This document shows positions 59,237-64,000 of a stretch of 64,000 nt of DNA, one piece after another. A program made the position numbers and the translations under genes. This stretch comes from Lysobacterales bacterium (GTDB taxonomy: Bacteria; Pseudomonadota; Gammaproteobacteria; Xanthomonadales; SZUA-36). Position 1 is the first letter of the stretch; every line of letters begins with the position of its first letter. The notes under the pieces were generated by a model, which was not told where the DNA came from, ran no database searches, and was given only the letters and a program-made list of their open reading frames with translations. Where the stretch lies: positions 1-64,000 of the forward strand of contig JABDLD010000092.1 of the NCBI GenBank assembly GCA_013001885.1, written 5' to 3'.

Positions 59237-59641
59237 TTATTCAAAAACCTGTGCAATTGCAGTCTTGCATGCGGGACTGACGGACTCTTCCTGAGAACCC
59301 AGGCATTCGAGAATGCGGCCTTCGCCCATCTGGACATCAGCGCACAGTTTCATGATGTCGTCTTCGCACTGGCCGGCGACATAATTCAGTGCCGAAACAG
59401 CCTGGTCCAGTTGTGATGCTGCGCTGTAAAGGGCGTACTGGCATTGTCCGCTGAGTTTGTCCTCATGCGCGTAGAAACAGGCAAGCATTCTGCCTTCACC
59501 TTCGCTGACCTGGCTGCAATAAGTTTCAATTTCCGTTGCACAGCCAGTGACGACGGTAGCAACCGGATCCTGTGCCATTGCGGCGCCGGAAATGCCGATC
59601 ACTGAAAAAAGAGCACAAATAGCGGTCGTTCTGAATTTCAT
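59237..59641 (-). CDS. Secreted Cys-rich repeat protein
   Basis: This 134-residue exported protein starts at ATG 59641 with a signal peptide (about 1-23, AAMAQ). The mature part has two similar cysteine-rich units: IETYCSQVSEGEGRMLACFYAHEDKLSGQC is split over one repeat and DDIMKLCADVQMGEGRILECLGS is the other, both with C-x7-GEGR-x2-C. This is the cysteine-rich repeat family seen in secreted bacterial proteins and in Golgi apparatus protein 1. Function unknown. ATG 59641 gives the normal signal peptide, unlike the longer frame. Confidence 0.8.
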   Translation of the reverse strand: MKFRTTAICALFSVIGISGAAMAQDPVATVVTGCATEIETYCSQVSEGEGRMLACFYAHEDKLSGQCQYALYSAASQLDQAVSALNYVAGQCEDDIMKLCADVQMGEGRILECLGSQEESVSPACKTAIAQVFE

Positions 59642-59717
59642 CAAATTTTCTCCTGGATTGAGTAATAAAACTGGGGTCATATTATGACCGATCTTGGGAG
59701 CCCGTGTCTCAAGTCAA

Positions 59718-60389
59718 TCAGGGTTCCCGTGCTTCGTTCAGTGCGCCAACCAGTATCGATGCCCATCCTTTGAGTATCCTGTCCGCAGCCCTCCTGTTGG
59801 TGACCGAATTCGCCCAGGTGTAGTAACCCGGATTGTCGATTTGCCGGTCCAGCGCTTTGGCGATCAGGTCCCCGGTGACCGAATCGTAGAGCTCGATGTA
59901 CATGGTCATTTCCCCTGCCGTATTGGCGTAGGTCGTGGTGCGCGCAGCACGCGGCGTGTCGGGCGCGTTCACGTCCAGGTTAATAATGGCCGGTCTGATC
60001 AGCAGTACATCATCCGCCGACTCGTCAACGACGTCGTAACCGGATTCTGCGAGCGTTTCAACGAAAACGGTGTGAAATTCTTTGGCCAGGTTTGCCTTGA
60101 TGTTCTCAACATCTTTCGAAGTCACCTTGAGGAGCGTCGCAGCGCTTCGGCGCTGGTCCCGCTCCCAGTTCTTTTTGAAGGCGACGTAAACGTCTGTCAT
60201 TTTGACGCGCTTATACTGGGAGAGGTCCGCGCCCGGTTCGGCATAGACGATGGCCAGTTTCGAGTCGCTGACACGATGCAATCCGTCCTCTGTGATATCG
60301 GGCAGTTCATCCTGTTTGGCTACAGCCGTCATCGACACGGCAAACAACAGGGCGGCAGCGCAGGCCGTAATTTGATTGAAGTGTTTCAT
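59718..60389 (-). CDS. DUF3313-like exported protein
   Basis: This 223-residue exported protein has a signal peptide (about 1-23, AVAK). The mature part begins LHRVSDSKLAIVYAEPGADLSQYKRVK and includes DVLLIRPAIINLDVNAPDTP, MYIELYDSVTGDLIAKALDRQ and NRRAADRILKGWASIL, resembling DUF3313/lipoprotein-like proteins. The start ATG 60389 is chosen because the upstream 92 codons are not protein-like. It is divergent from the phosphatase gene across 232 bases. Function unknown. Confidence 0.72.
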   Translation of the reverse strand: MKHFNQITACAAALLFAVSMTAVAKQDELPDITEDGLHRVSDSKLAIVYAEPGADLSQYKRVKMTDVYVAFKKNWERDQRRSAATLLKVTSKDVENIKANLAKEFHTVFVETLAESGYDVVDESADDVLLIRPAIINLDVNAPDTPRAARTTTYANTAGEMTMYIELYDSVTGDLIAKALDRQIDNPGYYTWANSVTNRRAADRILKGWASILVGALNEAREP

Positions 60390-60621
60390 GTTGATTTTCC
60401 TCGGGAACAAGAATTTCGAATTAACAAAGCGATATCTTACGGAATCGAATCTGCGAGACAAACCAGTTATGATTCTCCGGGTGAATATAGCACTTCGGGA
60501 CAGGACAAGTTGAACTATGGCCTCAGAATCGGGGCCCAACACTCTGTGCGCCTTGCACAGCTGAATCCGCCGGAGGGTAGCAATCTGGCACGTGATGAGA
60601 CCGGATAAAGAAGGTGTCGAA

Positions 60622-61881
60622 TTGAACAGCGATGAGAAAAACTGGAAAACCCCTTTCAAATGCATGGCCCTGTCGGCATTGCTGACCGCCGGCTGTGCAT
60701 TTGCAGATGCCAGGCAGATCGATGAATTTCAATGGGAAGGCGTGGAGCGCATTGTTGCCATCGGTGATCTTCACGGCGACTACGAAAATTACATCGCCAC
60801 GCTTAAAGCGGCCGGGCTTGTGGATAAGAAAAGTCGCTGGAGTGGTGGAAAAACCCACCTCGTGCAAACCGGCGATATACCGGACCGCGGCCCGGATACG
60901 GTCAGGATCATCGAGCACATCACGAAGCTTGGCAAGCAGGCCAGGAAAAAGGGCGGATACGTTCATAACCTGATCGGCAATCATGAGGCCATGAACGTTT
61001 ATGGCGACCTCAGGTACGTCAGCGAAGGTGAGTTCGAAGCATTTGTTACCCGAAACTCTGAAAAATTGCGGGATCGCGTATTCAATCTGAACCTTGAGAG
61101 GCTGGAGTCTTCCGACCCCGAGGCATTTGCGGCCTTACCCGGGAATTTCCGCGAATTATGGTACGAGAAACATCCGCTGGGCTGGGTTGAACACCGGCAG
61201 GCATGGGACCCTGCGTGGAATCCTGACGCCGAATTCGCCAACTGGGTTCTGGATAACAAGGTGGCCGTCCGAATAAACGACAACCTGTTTCTGCATGGTG
61301 GCATAAGCGGTTTTTACTGCCAGAATTCCCTGCGGTCATTGACTGAAAAAGTCGTCGGAAAACTGGCGCGGTTTGATCCGGCAAACACCGGCATCCTCGA
61401 TGATGCATTCGGTCCGTTGTGGTACCGGGGATTGTCAGGCGTCGAGCCCGTAGCGCCTGTCGAGACCGTTGACGCTGTTCTGAACTGGCACAAGGCAAGC
61501 CATATCATGGTTGGCCATACACCCACTAGCGGAGTGATCTGGCCTCGGTATGGTGGCAAGGTCGTCATGATCGATACTGGAATCGCGCGCGCTTATGGCG
61601 GCAACGTTGCCTACCTGGAGATCACGCCAAAAGGTCTGTTTGCGGGCTACCCGAAAGGAAAATTGCCGTTACCCACGGGTGAAACGAACGTTGTCCCTTA
61701 CCTGGAAAAAGTGATTGCGATGGATCCGGAGAATTCCTATCTGCAGCAGCGATTGGAAAAGCTGTTACATCCGGCTGTGCCCACCCTGCTTGAAGAGAGT
61801 GCCGGGCCGGGTGCGGGAGAAAGTGCTGCAGAAGACGAAGACACGGGTCCTGAAATTCCTATTTGCGGCATTTCCGAATAA
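60622..61881 (+). CDS. Exported PPP-type metallophosphatase
   Basis: This is a serine/threonine-phosphatase-like (PPP) enzyme of about 419 residues with GDLHGD, GDIPDRG, GNHEAM and the later HGGIS and VGHTPTSG, so all metal ligands are present. It resembles bacterial Shewanella-like phosphatases rather than the small PrpA type. I use TTG 60622, which has AAGAAGG seven bases upstream; GTG/ATG codons at 60592-60595 lack a ribosome site. A signal peptide (LSALLTAGCAFA) precedes the domain. It overlaps the convergent CotH-like gene by 23 bases. Substrate unknown. Confidence 0.85.
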   Translation: MNSDEKNWKTPFKCMALSALLTAGCAFADARQIDEFQWEGVERIVAIGDLHGDYENYIATLKAAGLVDKKSRWSGGKTHLVQTGDIPDRGPDTVRIIEHITKLGKQARKKGGYVHNLIGNHEAMNVYGDLRYVSEGEFEAFVTRNSEKLRDRVFNLNLERLESSDPEAFAALPGNFRELWYEKHPLGWVEHRQAWDPAWNPDAEFANWVLDNKVAVRINDNLFLHGGISGFYCQNSLRSLTEKVVGKLARFDPANTGILDDAFGPLWYRGLSGVEPVAPVETVDAVLNWHKASHIMVGHTPTSGVIWPRYGGKVVMIDTGIARAYGGNVAYLEITPKGLFAGYPKGKLPLPTGETNVVPYLEKVIAMDPENSYLQQRLEKLLHPAVPTLLEESAGPGAGESAAEDEDTGPEIPICGISE

Positions 61882-62965
61882 TCTTTTTTTCAAAATCTTT
61901 CGAATCCTTGATGATCTCGTAAAATTTACGGATGAATTTCGTGGCTTTCTTCCGTGTTGAGTCGTTCAGCCGCGGCTCCTGATCCACCAAGGCAAAAATC
62001 TCCGCTTCGCGCAAAAGAAAGTTATTGCGTGCCGCCTCCAGCGTGTCATTGTGTCTGCAGTAACCGCGAAACAGGCGCTGAGTTACCGAGCGTATCGGTA
62101 AACTTTGCTGCGGCACCGCGTAATGAGCGTTGACCAGCCCCGACGAATCAAAATCATATGGAATGGGGTAGACATTTTCTTTGCCTGAAAGCGGCCGGGG
62201 TCCGATCAGTTTTGCATTGTGGCAGCATTCATTCTCCTTCGGTCCTGCCAATGCCGCCCAGTCGACATTCGCAATCAAGTACTGAAACAGGGAAAAATTG
62301 CTGGTTGTGACCGGCTCGAGCTGTGACAGGTTCAATTTGGGAAGGTTGAGTTTCTTCAGGTCGTTACGGTCCGCTACATCGCCATCATCCTCGATCAGAA
62401 AAGCGAACCGGTCTTCAATTATTTTACCCTTGTCGCTGTCTACGTAGGTCACGTTCAACGGCCTGACCCGAAAACTGTATTCCGTTATCAGGTTGTACAT
62501 CCGGTAGGCCAGCATTTCGAGGATGTAGTACTGTTCCAGGCGCTCCCTTTTTTCACAATGGGTCACCATTTTCAGAGCTTTCTGGCCCCTAAACACGGTG
62601 CCTTTAACGGCCTCCTTCTGGAAACGCAGCTTGATGGGAGGGAATTTGCAAACCTGTTGACGCGTCAGGCCCCGCCGTTCAATGGTGATGTCCAGCATTA
62701 CCTGCTGGCCGAATTCATCGGTAAATTCCAGTTTGGCCGGGTAGGGCGCCTGATTTTTCTTATCGCGCTCAATGTCTCGCCAGGGCCCGGTCATCGTTAC
62801 GCTCAGCGTATCGTTTACGCTGAACAGCTTGGGGGGTTTGGATCGGTTTTCCGGATTATCCTGTGCCTGCAACGGCGACGTGACGAAGGCGAGACCGGTA
62901 AACAATATGACGATAGCTGCGAATGCCGGCAGGCTGCTCAAGAGTTTTCCTTCTTTTGTCTGCAT
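61859..62965 (-). CDS. Secreted CotH-like protein
   Basis: This 368-residue exported protein starts at ATG 62965 (TTG 62971 is possible) with a signal peptide (about 12-33, PLQA). The body has LKMVTHC, LEMLAYRMYNLITEYSFRVRPL, RFAFLIEDDGDVADRN and PYDFDSSGLVNAHYA, a pattern close to CotH-like kinase-fold proteins: charged strand, YRMYNLIT helix and the DFDSSG motif that could bind metal and nucleotide. It ends in a Lys-rich helix. Role unknown; protein or lipid phosphorylation is a guess. Confidence 0.55.
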   Translation of the reverse strand: MQTKEGKLLSSLPAFAAIVILFTGLAFVTSPLQAQDNPENRSKPPKLFSVNDTLSVTMTGPWRDIERDKKNQAPYPAKLEFTDEFGQQVMLDITIERRGLTRQQVCKFPPIKLRFQKEAVKGTVFRGQKALKMVTHCEKRERLEQYYILEMLAYRMYNLITEYSFRVRPLNVTYVDSDKGKIIEDRFAFLIEDDGDVADRNDLKKLNLPKLNLSQLEPVTTSNFSLFQYLIANVDWAALAGPKENECCHNAKLIGPRPLSGKENVYPIPYDFDSSGLVNAHYAVPQQSLPIRSVTQRLFRGYCRHNDTLEAARNNFLLREAEIFALVDQEPRLNDSTRKKATKFIRKFYEIIKDSKDFEKKIIRKCRK

Positions 62966-63040
62966 TTCCAATTCCCGAGAGGTGGGGGGTTGGTATTTAT
63001 TATAGAGGGCTCACGAACCTTTGCATTCTTCGGCGCCCGC

Positions 63041-64000
63041 TCAATGCAGGATCCTCGCGCGAATGGTCGATGGTATCTGACGCAGGTTTTCCAGCAGGCT
63101 GGCCGGGTCATCGGTTTCGATATCCATCACGACGTAGCCGATTTGGTCCTTGGTCTCGAGGTATTGGGAGGCGATGTTCACGGCATGCTCGGAAAATACC
63201 TGGTTGATTTTCTGCAGAACGCCCGGCTCGTTGTGATGAATATGAAAAATGCGGCTGACGTTTTCATGGTCCGGCAAGGACACTTCAGGAAAGTTGACGG
63301 CCGAGCGGGTGGTCCCGTTGTCGCTGTACTTGACCAGCTTTCCGGCCACTTCCATCGCGATGTTCTCCTGCGCCTCCATTGTGCTGCCCCCGATATGCGG
63401 AGTCAGAATGACATTATCCATGCCGCGTAGCCTGGATTCGAACTGCTCCGAATTGGATCCCGGCTCCAGCGGAAATACGTCAATCGCGGCGCCGGCCAGG
63501 TGGCCGGAGTCGAGCGCATCGGCCAGTGCGTCGATATCAACGACATGGCCGCGCGACGCGTTGATCAGAAAGCTGCCCTGCTGCATGGCCTGCAGAAAAA
63601 CACGGTCCGCCAGGTGGCGGGTCAGCTCAGTCTCCGGCACATGCAGGCTGACAACGTGTGATTCGCTCAGGAGTTCCCACAGGTTGGAGCTATTACTTGC
63701 ATTCCCCAGCGGAAGCTTGTGCTCGATGTCGTAATAAAGGACGCGCATTCCGAGGCTTTCGGCCAGCACGCCAAGCTGGGAACCAATGTGTCCGTAGCCT
63801 ATGATGCCAATGGTTTTTCCGCGGGCTTCGTGGGAGTGGCTCGCCGACTTTATCCACTCACCCCGGTGAGCGGCTGCATTCCGCACCGGGATACCACGCA
63901 GCAGCAGAATAGCCTCGGCAAGAGCCAATTCGGCGACACTGCGGGTGTTCGAGAACGGCGCGTTGAAAACCGGAATGCCGTGTTTTGCCGCCGCCTTCAG
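63041..64000 (-). CDS. serA: D-3-phosphoglycerate dehydrogenase, partial
   Basis: This is the last 319 residues of SerA, the first enzyme of serine biosynthesis; the start lies beyond the right edge. Visible parts are IPVFNAPFSNTRSVAELA, TIGIIGYGHIGSQLG (NAD binding), INASRGHVVD, ILTPHIGGSTMEAQENIA and the C-terminal ACT domain (about the last 80 residues, ISRIFHIHHNEPGV-like and VMDIETDDPASLLENL). The ACT domain confers feedback by L-serine in the E. coli enzyme. The frame is open to the window edge. Confidence 0.94.
   Translation of the reverse strand: MKAAAKHGIPVFNAPFSNTRSVAELALAEAILLLRGIPVRNAAAHRGEWIKSASHSHEARGKTIGIIGYGHIGSQLGVLAESLGMRVLYYDIEHKLPLGNASNSSNLWELLSESHVVSLHVPETELTRHLADRVFLQAMQQGSFLINASRGHVVDIDALADALDSGHLAGAAIDVFPLEPGSNSEQFESRLRGMDNVILTPHIGGSTMEAQENIAMEVAGKLVKYSDNGTTRSAVNFPEVSLPDHENVSRIFHIHHNEPGVLQKINQVFSEHAVNIASQYLETKDQIGYVVMDIETDDPASLLENLRQIPSTIRARILH

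Noticed and set aside
1-64000. CRISPR arrays, rRNA genes or insertion sequences
   Set aside because: No evenly spaced direct repeats, no rRNA-like stretches and no transposase reading frames were found on reading through both strands.

Overview
The window looks like chromosome of a gammaproteobacterium, probably marine and heterotrophic. The evidence is the tRNA-Thr(CGT) fragment, a TonB-dependent beta-glucan utilisation locus with flavin-halogenase-like, SapC and cupin-like genes, an Mrp-type cation antiporter operon and a cytoplasmic FdsGBA formate dehydrogenase. I cannot place it to genus. By eye, bases 2,100-10,450 are clearly more AT-rich than the GC-rich rest.

Bases 1-10,497 look like the right part of an integrative element. 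From the right end inward there is a 47-bp fragment identical in layout to the 3' half of tRNA-Thr(CGT), a tyrosine integrase, an AlpA-like regulator, a coiled-coil/winged-helix protein, and a 499-bp noncoding stretch full of inverted repeats. Then comes a tightly overlapping minus-strand set: a VirD4/HerA-like ATPase, three small membrane proteins (two of them apparent paralogues), a second VirD4/TraG-like ATPase, a replication-relaxation family protein, a toprim-less primase fragment and a short RadC. Beyond a terminator lies a CzcI/CzcC/CzcB-like metal efflux operon cut by the window edge. No second attachment core is visible, so the left end should lie outside the window and the metal operon may be cargo. 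No classical relaxase or mating-pair formation gene is seen.

Bases 10,500-19,170 hold an unknown gene, a Rap1a-like secreted protein and a nine-gene antiporter operon (E, F, G, a D/E/B fusion, C, three NuoL/N-like subunits and a small membrane protein). Bases 19,158-31,661 form a polysaccharide locus. A divergent ADP-ribosylglycohydrolase-like lipoprotein faces a TonB receptor whose promoter carries two identical LacI-type operators. The receptor is followed by a halogenase-like protein, SapC, a cupin-like protein, a second halogenase-like protein, a malectin-GH16 beta-glucanase and an AmpG-like transporter. Together they look suited to uptake and breakdown of laminarin-like beta-1,3-glucan.

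Bases 31,693-48,307 are housekeeping and accessory metabolism: AsmA, a lipase-like hydrolase, a phospholipase D remnant, a cyclophilin with an extra C-terminal domain, an acyl-CoA synthetase/acetyltransferase fusion, an HDAC-like deacetylase, an SQR-like oxidoreductase, the MtnA/class II aldolase pair (methylthioribose or 5-deoxyribose salvage), alanine racemase, an aldehyde dehydrogenase and an acyl-CoA ligase.

Bases 48,315-56,041 are a self-contained NAD-dependent formate dehydrogenase operon (fdsG, fdsB, fdsA, fdhD, fdsD, mobA, moeA) that combines structural subunits with molybdenum cofactor maturation. The remainder holds an L-2-hydroxyglutarate oxidase, a probable esterase remnant, a ferredoxin, two FimT/GspH pseudopilins, a Cys-rich repeat protein, a DUF3313-like protein, a PPP-type phosphatase, a CotH-like secreted protein and the 3' part of serA.
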